A DNA stretch of 64,000 bases from Tetrastigma voinierianum. Taxonomy: Eukaryota; Streptophyta; Magnoliopsida; Vitales; Vitaceae. The notes below the pieces were generated by a model, which had not been told where the DNA came from, did not search any database, and saw only the letters and a program-made list of their open reading frames with translations. The translations under genes and the position numbers were made by a program. The stretch spans positions 496,001-560,000 of the forward strand of contig JAEQBH010002183.1 of the NCBI GenBank assembly GCA_016808115.1. The letters run 5' to 3'. This document shows positions 33,661 through 46,960 of this stretch, piece after piece (position 1 is the stretch's first letter; each line of letters opens with the position of its first letter).

Positions 33661-34111
33661 AATCTGCGAAAAACACTTTGAATGCAAATCTGATGGTGTT
33701 TTCGCGGCCCGATTAATTTATTGTTGAGAATGTCTTTAATTTAAAGAGAGTGAAGAAGTGCAAAGAAGAATGTAAAAAATAGTAACCATAAACTAAAAAA
33801 ACACATCTTTTGGGCATAAAAACACATCTTTTTTGGGCATAACACAAAATGTAATTTCGGGTTAGGCTTTTGTTTCAATTTAAAGGCCCAAGATGCCCCA
33901 AGTGCCCAAGTGCCATCTTTGACTTTAAATATATAATTTAAAAAATTTCATCGCGATAACTAACTGGTCAGTCCTCTTTAATGTTTTTGGAGTTCATCAA
34001 TATTTTGAGTAAGTGTTGCACTCTCCTCTTCACCGATGTGGGACAAACCCACACATACACAAACTACTTTAACAATCCTCCACTTAGTTTGTGTGTGGTC
34101 GGTATAGTCAT
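33661..34111. other. AT-rich spacer with short tandem duplication
   Basis: aaaacacatcttttgggcat occurs twice in a row (33,799 and 33,820). No gene or element end was recognised. Confidence 0.4.
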
Positions 34112-34650
34112 TGATTAGGTTTAAAAAATAGGCACGTAGGCCCACTCCCCAGGCCCAAGAAGCAGGATTAAAAGGAGATTTATAAGCAAACCCAATAAAA
34201 CGCTCGGGCTCCTGGCGCAAGCCCAAAACGGGAGCCCAGTTCATCCTTGAGACGATACCACGGACTGGCTAAAAGGCGTATCCTGTCGTCAATTAAATCC
34301 CTCACCCGTGAGGTAGAGATAATTAACAATAGCTGCTCTCTAATTATCCTTGTGTCCCAACAGCGATAAGGAAAGAAGATCCTAATCGACCCAGAAAGAA
34401 TCTTTATCGCATCGATTGGGAAAAACATCTCTTATAAATACCAGAGCCACCATCGGTGAAAGGTACTCGGAAATATACTCTCTAGCAGTTTAGATGTTTT
34501 CTTTCCACGGGAAAGAGCCGACTTAGGCATGGGAGGCGACAGGCGAGCCCCGCCGTCCTTTTCGTTTGCGGTTTTTTGTAGAGGAGCCACGGCGTCGAAG
34601 GCAGACGACCAGCTGATCGGCCCACGCTCGGCCCGATTAGGTTAGCATCA
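34112..34650 (+). mobile_element. Element D 5' LTR
   Basis: It aligns with about 62,920-63,459 through aaaaggagatttataa, the word aagcccaaaac, gataaggaaagaagatc and ggaaaaacatc. A TATA-like cttataaatacc lies at 34,429. The right end catca is followed by the primer site. The left edge is approximate. Confidence 0.75.
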
Positions 34651-34653
34651 TCG

Positions 34654-34673
34654 GTTGGCGCCCGTGCGGCCAG
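34654..34673 (+). other. Primer-binding site of element D
   Basis: gttggcgcccgtgcggccag lies 4 bp after the LTR end and resembles the TTGGCGCCGTCTGTGGGG-type site of Tat elements with small changes. Confidence 0.65.
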
Positions 34674-35279
34674 GAGCAGCCGGTTCCTTTACCGTAGATT
34701 GTCTGATGATGGTATGGCCGAGACCTAAGCGAAGAACCACGCGATGAGATCTGGGCGAAAAGCGGCAGATAAGCGGAAGCCTCCACGCCAGGCGCTAGAA
34801 ACTATACCACAATAACCACCGGCGAGATGGAGGCCTCAGTCTCGCATACGGCAGCTTGATAAGGAAGTGAAGCTGACTCGCCGGGGCCGGATACAAGCGC
34901 CGCGGGAAGTCACGACGGGCCTAAGAGGCCATAACACCACCCCTCGGGAGCGGCCACACCTCGGTCCTCCAGGAGCGTAGAAATAGAGACCGAATCCCGG
35001 TCGGAGCCGGGATGCAGGCCTTACACGGCCCCAGAGAGAGAAAGAGCGCAACGAGCAATACTCGGGGAATATCGGAAGCGATGAACGGCCTCCTCGGCCC
35101 GAGGAATGGGAGGCGATCATGGGAAGGCCGGTTGAGCATCAGCGGGAGCTGACCACATGAAGGAAGTCGTAAAGGGTCGGGCTTCGGACTCGATGGACGC
35201 CACTAGTGCGAAGCCAGAGTGGGTCAGCTCACGGCAAGGTGCTACATTTCCCCGCTTCCGGCCAAAGTTCGATTGTGTG

Positions 35280-35720
35280 AATGAAGGCGTTCGATGGAAC
35301 GAAGGATAATGTGGACCATCTTAATACCTACAAGAACCAGATGGAGCTGCATGGATAACAAGACCCCGTACGGTGCAAAGCCTTCGCTATCACGCTAAAA
35401 GGCCCGACGTTGGCTTGGTTTAATAGGCCACCATCGTCGATCTCTTCATTTAGAGAACTCTCCATCGCATTCGTCTCACACTTCATCGGAGCCAGAACAT
35501 ATAGGAAGCAGAGTTATCACCTGCTGACCATAAAGCAAAACCCGTAGGAAAGCCTGAGGTCTTATGTCCAGAGGTTCAACGCTGAATCATTAAAGGTAAA
35601 TGTACCGGACGAGAAGTTCGTATCACTTGCATTCATGTAGGGTTAGAGTACAGGTCAAAAGACTTGATGTTTTCCATCTCCCGAAGAATCCTCGATGACA
35701 TGGCTAAGGTGCTCGCTAAA
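35280..35720 (+). pseudogene. Element D gag
   Basis: The plus strand reads AFDGTKDNVDHLNTYKNQM, then RCKAFAITLKGPTLAWFNR, ISSFRELSIAFVSHFIGA, YHLLTIKQNP and LRSYVQRFNAE, the capsid-like Retrotrans_gag domain. Stops occur at about 35,354 and 35,549. Upstream (34,680-35,270) the frame is broken beyond recognition, and 35,720-36,420 holds the variable linker before the protease. Confidence 0.85.
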
Positions 35721-36419
35721 TGATACACTAGCGGTGAAACCCTCCGTCCCGAGGGAGCTCTTCAACCCATAAGGAGAAAAGCAAGACTAACAAGCAACGG
35801 GAGCAAAACCCTAAGAGATAAAGAGACCGAGAGAGATCCCTAAGGAGAGACAGAGAATGATCCCCGAAGAGGCGAGGCGTCGAGAGACCGCACAGGACCT
35901 CGGCCAGGCTTCTGACGGCGGCATTTGCCTGTTTGTTCACCCCCACGACAACCCGCGGTATCACGGTCTTACGCAAAGTACCAACGCTATGAAAATTCTA
36001 AGATGGCCATCTGAATGAGACCGGACCATACCCGAGATAACGCAGTGCGTAGGTTCCATAGGGACCCACGGGCATCGAACGGACGATTTGCATACAGCTC
36101 GAAGGAAGCCAGAATACTTGATTCGGCGGGGATATCTTCGTTTGCTACACCCAGCCTCGAAGGTCGGGATCAGCGTGTACGGCACCTCGACGGTGACCCG
36201 ACTCGGCCTGTGTGCTTGGGGAGAAATCCATTGTGATCTCGGGAGGTTGCGGGAGGTGGGAGTCAACTCTACCCGAAGGCTCATTTGCGTAGCTTCGGGT
36301 CGAGGAGGGCAGCGGAGTGCAAGCGGTGTCAGTTGTCTCTCGACTCGACAGCCATAACATTCTGGTGGATTCGAAATTTGGAGAGGACATCGACACCCCA
36401 AGAGGCAGAATCCTTTGGT

Positions 36420-36600
36420 GATAAGGCGATTGTGGCTAACAAAGCGTCATGGTCCTTGTCGGCGATGGGAGCTCGGCCAGACATCATCTTCATCGACTTT
36501 TGACAAGATGGGCATCGGAAGGGAGAAGGCCCGGAACCGGTCGACACCCGCTCACAGTTCTCACGGAGAAAAGTCTTAGCAGGTGTGCGATTAGTACTCA
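36420..36600 (+). pseudogene. Element D aspartic protease remnant
   Basis: The frame at 36,449 reads MVLVGDGSSAR and, after a one-base shift, DIIFIDF. In retropepsin-like proteases this place has the catalytic Asp followed by a small residue and Gly; here the order is disturbed and the frame shifts directly after. Inactive. Confidence 0.6.
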
Positions 36601-36929
36601 CTTTAGAAACCCAGTGCAGGAACAGCGACGACGATCAAGATTTCTCATAGTAGACGCCCCCTCAGCTTATAGCGTGCTATTAAGCAGACCCTCTCTCAAC
36701 GCCATAAAGGCCATCCCTTAAACACCACATATGGTGATCAAGTTTCCACCATAAGCGGGTAGGAGGAGGAATGGTTCGAGGAGACCCGGTAGCGTGGCGG
36801 GTGTTTTCGGCATGTGGAGCAAAAGCGGTCGGCCCGGCATATGCGTGGGCGAACCGACATGCGAGAGGCGAGGTAAACACACGACACGAGCACCGAAGAG
36901 TACGGAGCATGCAGGTTGGGCGATTACCA

Positions 36930-37790
36930 CGAACACCTACACTTCACATCCGATTCCGACTAGCGGAAGACCTCAGAAGCCTCCTTATCCACTTCTTGAG
37001 ACATAACAAGGATATCTTCGCGTGGAAGCAAGAGGACATGGGAGGGATTGACCCCGCAATCATCACTCACAGACTAAACGTCAGTTCATCCTTCAAACCA
37101 GTCAAGCAAAAAAGAAGAAGTTTTGCTCACAGAAGAATAGCGATTAATATGAGGAGGTGGTGACTCATCGAGCGGGTGCGTCAATTAGAGTACCCTTAAT
37201 GGTTAGTCGCGTCGTACTCGTCCAGCGAGCGTGAATGGCGACTGCATGTGCCCGGCGTCAATGAGGCATGCCACACAAGAATGGCTTCCCTACACCGGAT
37301 CGACCTCATAGTAGACGCCCTTGTTTAGGCAAAGCTGAACTCCTCGGCTTCATGGATGCTTTCTCGATTGCTCTTGGATCAACATGGATCTCGGCTTTGA
37401 CCAAGGAGAACCTCATTACGTCACGGGGCCCGAGGACTGTGCTATCGCGGTAATGCCTTTCGGACTAAAAGCAGCGAGGCTACCGGAGGTTGGTGAGCAA
37501 GATGTTTCGAAACAAATAGGGACATCTATGGAGGTATATATAGGCGACATGTTGGCGGAATCAGCTACGAGGAGTAAAATCAACTACGACGAGTCTGATA
37601 TAGCCAATCCGGCAGGCATTCCAGATATCCCTAGTATAAACAGTCAATCCGCCCAATGCGCTTTCGAGTCTCAAATGGAAAATTCGGGTTTTATAGTCAA
37701 CAAACTGCTGAATAGAGTAAACCCTGACAAGATAAAAGTCGTGCTCACATGTCATCGCACAAACATAAAAGGAAGTCCAACGCCTAACCT
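36930..37790 (+). pseudogene. Element D reverse transcriptase and upstream linker
   Basis: The plus frame 36,771-37,163 reads LRHNKDIFAWKQEDMGGI, THRLNVSSSFKPVKQKRR, the segment that leads into RT in Tat elements. RT blocks follow in changing frames: RIDLIVDA near 37,300, FMDAFS near 37,350, VMPFGLK near 37,450, KQIGTSMEVYIGDMLAES near 37,520-37,570, FIVNK near 37,690 and NPDKIKVVL near 37,720. The catalytic motif reads YIGD, so one essential Asp is lost. Confidence 0.85.
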
Positions 37791-38179
37791 GAAGGATAGT
37801 CGCGCTGCCGCTGTAGTCCATGGCGAGATGCGTCACTTCTTCCAGGCCTCAAAAGCTTTCCACCGGGATTTACGACCGCCAAGAAGCATTCGCAGTTGTT
37901 AAACTTATCCGAGCCTCCCCATTACGTAACCCTGAGGGAGAGAGCTCTTACTCAGACCGGCGCCTAAATTTCAACCAAATATTGTCCCAACAAGATTAAA
38001 GATCGAGGCAAAAGACCTAATCTAGTCAATATCGCAGCCCGAAATTGAGATATGAGAGTAGATCCAAAGATGGAGAATTAATCCTAGCATTGGTAACCAC
38101 AAAATTAAAAACTCGCCTTTACTTCCAAGCTCATACCATTGAAATCCTAACATAATAATTCTAATGAAGTGTGTGCTAC

Positions 38180-38511
38180 ACAAACCTGAGACCTCGATGG
38201 TCAGATGAAGTTGTACACAGAAATGAGCGAGTTCGACATAAGATACAAACCAAAAACATCAATAAAGGGTGATCTGCAAACTTCACATGGAATTACCCTA
38301 CAGAGCTTGTCGAAGTCGCTTCAAACGACGCCCACCTCCCATTTGAGGCTGCCGTTAGATCAAACGCTAATGCATTAAGGGAGTGGAAGCATCTAATTGA
38401 CCTCTCTATAAGGAATAGAGATAACGAATATGCCCCAAGATTCGTTCCCGAGCCTCCAATAACGAGGTGTGTCGGTATGCGTCGTTATAGGCCGGGCTTA
38501 ACCTCGCTCGT
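38180..38511 (+). pseudogene. Element D RNase H, cut by element C
   Basis: Plus-strand frames read TEMSEFDIRYKPKTSIKG near 38,220, WNYPTELVEVAS near 38,290, and at the end RASNNEV...AGLNLAR-like residues (38,450-38,511). The reading stops in mid-domain at 38,511, where the LTR of element C begins, so this dates C's insertion after D's. Confidence 0.75.
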
Positions 38512-41394
38512 TGATCGACCAAAACACATGTACAAGAGTAAATCATTTTAAATTTTGGTTTTGGCCCAAATATATCAAAGTGGGCATAGTCGACAAGTAA
38601 TAAATCGATTTAAGTCCAGATATCCATCCCACAGATCTCAAGAATTTCCAGATCAACTACCCCGACCACTCAAGCTCCATACTATTTGAACCATATAACA
38701 TGATATGGTGTCGTACCTAAGAAGTCGTGAAATATACATTATATAAAAAAATGAACAAGCAAATAAACCTAAATCTAAAGAGAATAATGAATAAAGAATA
38801 GTTAAGAAAATAATGGAAATCGAATAGTCATCATAGAGTACACATTAAGATCAATGCTATCAGGAAGTATCAATTCCCCGTTGTTAGCACTGTTAATTTA
38901 CTTGTGTGTTTCGCATTTTTAGAATCTGGCCCAAGGCGTTTAGTTATACAAATTTGATCTCCACACACTCCACATTTCCCATTATCTACTCTTCCCATTC
39001 CTCGGTCACGTGGAACAGAGATAACTACTTTAAAAAGTGACTTCCTAAACTGGTATTTTTCTTTGCAATACTTCATACCATTTTACTGGACCGTAAACCT
39101 TAGCTCCCAAGTTATCTGGCCACAAGGATATAAAACTTCCAGTTACTCTTCTCAAAATTAGAATAGATCACCCTCTCCTTGATTAGATCCTCAAATGCAA
39201 CACTGGATCGGGCCTCGCTTATCCGACCGAGGTGAACTCTTTGCTGTTTAAAATTGATAACCTGCTCAACTCACTTTGATTTCAAGTGAGGAGGATTTAT
39301 CAAATAAACTTACAAAGCCTTCATTAGATCTCTAATAACAAAGTTAATATACCTTTCCAAAAGAAATGTTCATAACCCCAGACTGGCTATCTCTGGTGGT
39401 CACTGTGAGGACCTCCTCAAATCGAGCAATGAAACAAATTTCTAAATCTGTATAAGAAATCGATATATTCATCAAAAAACTTTAAACCCATAACCTGTAA
39501 AGTAAATTCATAAACTGGAATTCACAATTTGGTTTAAAACAACTACACGTGAGATAATTTCGACAATATCTACTGTAATTCGGCTTCAGCTCTCACCATC
39601 AATTACACGCTTACGCATTCCTCTAATCAAAAGAATAATCGCAAATTGAAATCGAAATTCTGGGCCCCGTAAATTGTCCGAACTTCAAACATTCCAGTAG
39701 TAATTAAAAGAACAGACTCCGCATCTCGCCTTCCGTCGAAAAACATAACATCCAATTCAAAGAAAACGAAACTCCAAACGATAAATCTAATCTAACTTAA
39801 CCATCAACATTGAAGCAAGAGATATGAAAAGAAAAAACTAAAAGAAAATAAAAGAAATGAGCCTTCAGCCTACCTTGTACCCTCTCGTCTGTGTCGCGCC
39901 TGAAGCTACTTTTAAGGAGTCGGTAGCCACAGATGATAGGTTTCTCACTGGGTCTTAATCCCAATGCGCCTTTGTGGATTTCCAAGTGGACTGGCCTATA
40001 TTGTGTTCGGTAGTCGCGATTTCAACTCCCTTTGTCGCTGACATCATCCATGTCGCGATGACATCGATCTTTACCGCCGCGAGCATCAGCTTAAGTCTTC
40101 TCGTACTTTCCGAATCGTTGTTTCTCGATGTCACACTTCATCTCGCTCGCCGCTACATCAGCTTATGCCTTTGCAGGTTTTCAATTAGTTCTCTTGATAT
40201 CGCGACATCGACACGCCGCTGTTCACAAATTTCAAGTCATCTGCAGCCTTCAACCTGATGTCTCTCTTGAGCATCGCAGATCAAGATCTCGCCGCCGGTC
40301 GCCATAGTTCCCACAGTCAACTTCGTCGCTTCATAATGTCAGCGGTTAACAACCTATCGTCGTGATATCAACTCGCCACCGCATGCTTCAATCTTGTGAG
40401 CCACTGGATTCCCCTCAATCATCGCTTCTTGATGGAGCATCAATTCCTTTGTCACGACAACATCTCATGTGTTTGCAAATTTCTTCAACTCGGGCGCCGC
40501 TTCATGATGTCGTGACATCAATCTCTTATCGCTGGCTATCGCCTTTATGGATCCGAGAGTTTTCACTTGTCGTTGTTGCTCGCGACATCAACCCCTGATC
40601 GCTACATCACTCTGGTACGACTACAGGTCTCAATCAAGCTCGCTCCCGATGTCACATCAATCTCTCGCCGCGATATCACCTTATGGCTCCAGCCTTTGAA
40701 CTTGTCCTTCATCACCGCTACATTGATCTCACGTCGCGATATCAACTTATGTCATCCTCGTAGTTTTAAACTTCAGGTTCTCGGCGTCGCGACTTCGACT
40801 TTGTCAGCGACATCACTTTTAAGGAACTACAACCTTAAACCGGCGCAAGTCTCATGTTGCGACCTCATCTCCCGTCAAATCACTTTATGTCTCCGAGGCT
40901 TCATAACTCGGGTCAAGCATGTCGCACTCATTACTTCTCCGTCAGCGGCAATACCAATTCACAAATGGGCCATCTTTTCACATCCGCTTCATAGCGCCCG
41001 TGTGCTTTCGCCGGGCGACCGCCTCGTCGCTGGTTATCAACCTTTGTCGCGACATCATGATGTTGTCGCTACATCATTTCTAAGTTTCTACCAACTCAAA
41101 TATCATTCGCGATCAACGCCGCACCTCGCATCAAATTTTCTTCCTTTTTCCCGTATATGTCACCTCATAACTATCAGAGAACCCTAAAACCGTAACATTA
41201 GTTAACCACGCTTTCATTTCCCGCCGCTATTTTCTACATTTGTACTGCTTAGTCATTGTATTTTCCACTGCATTTTCTTCTTCTTTTATAATTCCCTACA
41301 AATAATAGATTATAGAGGCTTATATTATTAATTATTCATTTTTACATTAAAATCAAATTAAAAATGGACTAAAATAGATGACTTTGCTTCATCA
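38512..41394 (-). mobile_element. Element C 3' LTR
   Basis: On the minus strand it begins TGATGAAGCAAAGTC at 41,394. The U3 (39,900-41,394) carries many GTCGCGAC and derived sites; U5 reaches to 38,512. It aligns throughout with 51,442-54,307. The internal side reads gaggacaagcaaaactttaa on the minus strand, followed by a poor polypurine tract. Confidence 0.85.
39990..41120. repeat. GTCGCGAC-derived array in element C 3' LTR U3
   Basis: Words of the type gtcgcgacatcaactt recur irregularly every 25-60 bp with many one-base variants (gtcgctgacatca, gtcgtgacatca, gtcgctacatca). The array keeps two frames fairly open and so produces the spurious 206-aa ORF at 40,567-41,187. Confidence 0.75.
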
Positions 41395-44300
41395 AACAAC
41401 TTAAAGTTTTGCTTGTCCTCGCTGTGTAAAGAAAAAATAAAGAATTGTTTCATTCAAACAAAATAAAGAAAATTTTGGCGGACATTTTTCTCGTTTGTTC
41501 TACAGTGGGTATTCGATTTAATTGTCACAATGTATGCATATTTTCGTACATCTAGCTTCAAGTCCAGCTTCAAGGTTAGTTTCTACTCTTCATAGTATAC
41601 AAAACTAAACTGTTGAAATTGTTTTACAAACAATTTAATCATTAAATCCTGTTGAATAATAGATTATTTTCCTTTCTCATTTTCATACTGAGTCACTTAA
41701 CTCCCTAAAGTCCTTCAGCTTTGGATTGCTTCCATATTTCCAAATTCCATAGTTTGTTTTTCATAATGATCTCCACTAATGTAGGTGATTTCAAATTCCC
41801 GCATCAATCAGTCTGGGGTCAGACAGTTAGGCTCTGGGTACGGGTAGGACAAGTGAAATTTCTAGGGTTAAAATTACCCTCACTTTCCTCCTCTTTCCCG
41901 CCTTCCCTTTCTTGTAGTCTTCTCCTAATAAACTCCCCTAAACTTCATGTTCGGGGCCATCTCTTTGATTTCTCTCAATTCAACCCAGATGCCCCCATTT
42001 CTCACTTGTAATTCCATCGGGAAATTTCCCTTTGTTTGTCACCATTCAGTGATAGTGCAATGTTTTAACTTTTAAGCCACACCTTAGCTTAACTCCTGGG
42101 TTAGTAGCCCCACTGTATGGTGACATTAGGGTACTAGGTGTTGAAACACCCCTAAGAACTTAATTTGTTCAAGAGAGTTAGCCACAAGAAAAACTTATCC
42201 CTATATGTTTCCTCTTTTCTATTGCATTTTCTCGCTTCTTTGCCTTTTCTATTCCCTTTTTGAGTTCCTCAAAACATATAATTCCCCAAACTTCATTTCT
42301 TTCTTCCTTCCTCCTTGAATTCAATCAGGTTCTTACTCGAAGGATTGATTTAGGATGAGTCAGGGTTTCACTGTCTATTTTTTTAAAAAATAAGCTTGTT
42401 GGCCCACCTCCCTGAACTGCATATGCATCAAAGATATTAAGAATGATGCACAGGAATGGCCTAAACCATCCAAGAATGGTCGCATCATCTCTCACACCTC
42501 GCAGACGCCTAGGATTTCGCCCTCAATCAATAATCTAACAAATTCTAGAATTTACTTGAACAATTGTGACTAACCATAAGGAGTACCTTGACTCATTCAA
42601 GGATGAGTAGTTAAATTAATTGATATTCATCAAAGTTCCTCACTTCTATTGTTCATACCTGCAAACTCAAAAATACATGTTTTGTTCCTTCTATTGTATT
42701 ACTTTCCCTCTATTCCTGACTTAGCAGACTTAAGTAACTTTTGCACCTTGTGTCTCAATTAAACTGTATTCATTTGGCCCTTATTCTACAATTTTTCTGC
42801 ATTTCAGCTTATTCTTAATCTAACTGCTTCATTCAATTCACTCATGATCTCAAAGAAGCGCTTATTCCCGGAACTAATTTCTACTCTAATTTCCTAACTT
42901 ATGCAACCAAAGCAACACAACATTGAACAAACAAATTCAAAATAGCACGCACACAACAATTCAATTCAAGTTTCTTATTTTATTTATGATTCAATTGCAA
43001 CAGTTGGATACAATTCAAATAAGAATAAGAGGGTAAAGAAGGTTAGGCAGGGAGAAGGTCTATTTTTTTCTTTTGAAATAGCCAGGAGCAAAGATGTTGG
43101 GGGGATCTAGGTCTAGTGTACCTAAATGAGCTGGGAATTCTGGAATTTTCATTTCTCTTCTTTCCTTTCTCTTCTTGGTTTCCTTCTCCATTTTTCAATA
43201 AAATCTTTAATAGAGAGATCAACCTTTTGTTCAACTCATCCCGCCTTCCCAAGCCACATTCTATCAGATTTCCATTTTGAATGGTTACACCTCAGAATTT
43301 GGAAAGATTGTTGTTAATCAGATCTAAGTTTTCCACCCATTCTTTGCCTATAGGATTCCTCAGATCTTTCGCTTCGTCCCTATCATCCACCCCCTTCTCA
43401 AATCCTCTTCGTAGAGACTCAGATAAAACTTGAATCCTTGATCTCGCTCCCCAAATTTGGCTTTCGTCTCGTATTCTTTTCTTTATCAGTGTTAAAGTTG
43501 AGAGAAATCACGCTCAAACTTGGTTGTTATAAAAGCCTAAGGACTGAGTTTCAGCTTCAGAATAGATTGTGATCTCTTTCCTTCATTTCTTTCTTAAATT
43601 CCTCCCCTTGTTGCTTCAAAATTTTTCTCATCTGTTCCTCTCTTCCTGCTCAAATTTCTTCTCCCCACCCGTTTCTCTCTTAGTAGCTCAATCTCATGCC
43701 CTTCTCCTCGTTTAGCTCTTCTCCCACTGCTGGTCTTTCTTTTCAATTCTTTCATAAATTCGCCTTCTTCGAATTCCTCGCTTTAGGTTCCACTCTTTTC
43801 CTGCTTTTCATCCATTCTCTTTGCATGGCATCGAGAGCTCCAATATCGAATCGCCTCTCACAGGCTCCTTGAGCTTTCCAGCTGTGTTCTCTGCTCGTAC
43901 GTGAGGAGAACCGGCTAAGAGAATGGAGAGTTCATTGGGCTACCTTCATCCCCGCCTTCATCACTCGCAAACATACTATTGTTGTCGTGAGTTTTCCGTG
44001 CTCGCCTCCGAGATCAAAGAACCCTCCGAGTCTCCTTTCTCGGTTCTCTCAGGCTTGGGCTTCATCTCTCGCTTCTCTACCAAAGACTCTTCTTTCCGGT
44101 TCTGGTCCTTGCTAACTCTGTCAAGGAGTGGTGAAGCCTCGCATTTCTTCATTCTAAATTCCTTCAAGCACTCGCCTTCAAGCATACAGAACGTTGATTG
44201 TCATTCGGGTGAGGAATAAGACCTCTTTTGTTCCCTTCATAGATATCACTCTCATGATAGAAATTCTCTATGACAACCCTATATTGATCTTGTATCCTTT

Positions 44301-46330
44301 TAAGATGGTATACAAGAACACAGCTCTTCTTTGCTTTCATCAGGTAATACATAGTTTTATGGGAACTTCAAAACAGGCTGTGAAGTAAAACCATACTCGT
44401 CTCTCAGGCCGAGGCTTCTGCTCACTCGTTTCGGCCTTCCTTCTTCTTGGTTTAACTGCACCTTACCATTAGTGAGCTCTTGGTGTTCCTTTCCAGTAAT
44501 CCGTTTTCATCGCTTTCTTGAATTTGAGCCATGCTTGTACACTCGCTTATGCCATAGCCCGCTGATGGCCTTAAATTTCATATGAAACCACTTAACATAA
44601 ACCGCCTCCATCCTTCCTTCCTACCTAAATTTGAATAAAACTCTCTACTGTTGTCGATAATTCCCCGATTTTTGGTGTGCGCAGAGACTCCCTCCCATCC
44701 TCTCTGCTCTATTCATCTCCTTGAAAGGAGTAACAAGATTTTTGAATCTCCTCTCTCGCGACAAACCCCTCATAGCATAATATTTCTCTTTCCATCGGGA
44801 GGTAAGCTTCGCCTGACACTAAATCTTCTACTCTTCTTCTTCTCTCATCTTTCCCTTCCTTTCTACTTTTCTCGCGAAGTTGCCTAACTTCTGTGTTTCC
44901 TCGATGGCACCTCTCCCGCTTTGTTCTTCCCGACGAATCTCATCTAACCGTTTTTCGCGGAGTTTCTTCTTTCTGCTTGTTCATGTTCCCCATAATCTCG
45001 TCTAGGTTAGGGACTAGGTGGTACCCCCAGCCATTGAAACGGAAGACAAGCTTTTCGAAGGGGCTGGAAAGCCATGCCTTCAGGGCTGAGATTCAAGGAA
45101 AAAAGGTGGAATAGCTATGTGGGTTTGAGGAATGAGAAAGTTTCCAACAGCTTGCAATTCAATCAATGTTTGTGGGCTAATTACGCTTCATTAAGAACAC
45201 GTCACAATTTCAATTTTGCTCTTTACCTGGAGGTCATTGAATTTAGGGCTTTTTAAAGTGAGCAGTTGGCACCTGTCGCTTTTTATGTCGCGACATACTA
45301 TAGGATGTCGCGACAATACAAGGTTTCAGAAACTGCTTGAGGTGCTACTACATCCTTTCCACTTTGGAAACTTAATTTCTATCACACTTACAATGGTGTC
45401 GCGCATATATACCTCTCTCCAATACTCTCCAGCTGTTCTTTTCAAACAAGTCACGAGATCAATGTTTTGTGTCATGACATCACTTCTATGTCGCGACATA
45501 ACCTTTCTGTCGCGACCTAGGCCCTTAACTCAATGATCTCAAGAACCTTTTCCTCTTATTGTTCCTAACCCTTTTAGACATTACTTCAGGCATCTCCAAG
45601 CAAAGATTTAACAAGCAATTAAAGTATATCTATTAATCAAGGTTAGGATTATTACTCCCTTCTCATGTGGTGACTTTTCGCGTAAGTTGTCGATCACTCG
45701 TGATCGCCTTGCCATTCATATTCAAACTTAGCTGCTTTTACCGCAATATTCAAGAAAAACTGATTAACTGAATGATTTTTAAAAAATTCAAATCTATCCT
45801 TATAAAAACAAATCAATCTAATTCTGCTAAACTAAAGAAAAATATTTCAAAACTTGTGCGTAAAATTAAATCCTCTGCTGGTCGCCTCCCATTAGCCGTC
45901 GCTTTGAGTCCTTAGCCGACTCACATTGTGGGTACTCTTCCTTTTCCCCAAGAATCACGCGGAGTTCCTCATTTTCCTTCCCCGTTTAGATAATGCTTTA
46001 ACCTCCGTCCATCACCTTGAAATTCCTTCCTCCAAGACGCCCTCGTTGTCACCGCCCAAATGTAGTACTTTGTGACACCACCGTATGGCCCATTCCAATC
46101 GATTTTAATTTCCTCGAAACAAATTTCAAATAGAATTAAACAAGAGAACTTGTCTCCTGCCTAACCCTTCAAAATTCTCCTGAATTGTTTTCTTACTTCT
46201 TTTGTCTTGTCTTTTGTATGATACTCTAGTACACTATAGGCTTCATTTCGCTCTTCCAATTCGCACATTGGAGTAATCTTTCTTCCTCGCGGCTTAAACT
46301 AAGTTTAACTTCATGGCCCACATTGCCTTG
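41395..46330 (-). other. Element C region between integrase and 3' LTR
   Basis: Athila elements often hold an env-like ORF here, but I see none: all frames are short. The region has long pyrimidine-rich stretches on the plus strand (43,130-43,800; 44,640-44,960) and a patch of GTCGCGAC sites at 45,280-45,520. Size (4.9 kb) is compatible with the Athila 3' region. Confidence 0.45.
45280..45520. repeat. Small GTCGCGAC patch inside element C
   Basis: Exact octamers occur near 45,288, 45,308, 45,492 and 45,510, plus variants (tgtcatgacatcac, gtgtcgcgc). It lies within the internal region, about 4 kb from the nearest LTR. Confidence 0.75.
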
Positions 46331-46334
46331 TATT

Positions 46335-46960
46335 CTAATTCAAGAGGTAGATGACATGGTTCGCTAAAACAACTCTCAGACTGGGACATTCCAATGGGGT
46401 TTTGTATGGCAAATTCGTAGCTTCTCCAAAGTGCAGACCATCAAGTTTGGAAGACCAATTCTTCCCGGCTGAGCTCACAGATTTTTCAAGTGACTTTTGA
46501 TCTCCCCGTTGAAATTTCTCGCTTGTCCATCGTCCTGGATGATAAGCTAAACTCATTACATGCTCGATCCCATACCGCTTCATGAGTTTTGCAAATATTT
46601 TGCTTCTGCAAAAGGGTTCCCATCACTAATGATAGTTCTGGGTGTTCCAAATCGCTTCAAAATATTCTTTCTGCAAGAAACTCACAACCGTTAGCATCAT
46701 TCCTCGGACAAGCCATCAAGCTTCACCCATTTGGAAACGAATCTACCGCAGCGCATGTATAGGTTTCAAATGATGGTGGAAGGTCCCATAAAATCTATTC
46801 CCCCATACATCAAAATTTGTATCACCACTTTCGAGGCATTTCATTCCCGCGCGATATTCCCAATCTTTTGACATCTATCACACACTTAACCCATCAAAGA
46901 CAAATCCTCGTAAGATGGAGTGGGCGCAACAGGTCCCCATCGAAAGGTTCAAGAATGGCT
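46335..46960 (-). pseudogene. Element C integrase
   Basis: Minus frames read VCDRCQKIGN (zinc finger, near 46,890), GIDFMGPS (near 46,800), FVSKWVKLDGLS, RFGTPRTIISDGNPF (near 46,640), then an 82-codon open frame: RYGIEHVMSLAYHPGRWTSE, SVSSAGKNWSSKLDG and LPYKTPLECP. The order is that of an Athila integrase, with acidic residues of D-F and D-G in place. Stops and shifts occur between all blocks. Confidence 0.88.

Noticed and set aside
40567..41187. 206-codon open frame on the plus strand
   Set aside because: It lies wholly within the GTCGCGAC array of an LTR; the repeated RRDI/RDIN residues are translations of the octamer, and the matching region of the other LTR does not keep the frame.
41395..46330. 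env-like gene of element C
   Set aside because: It is expected in some Athila elements, but no frame over about 120 codons, no signal peptide plus transmembrane pattern, and no splice signals could be supported.
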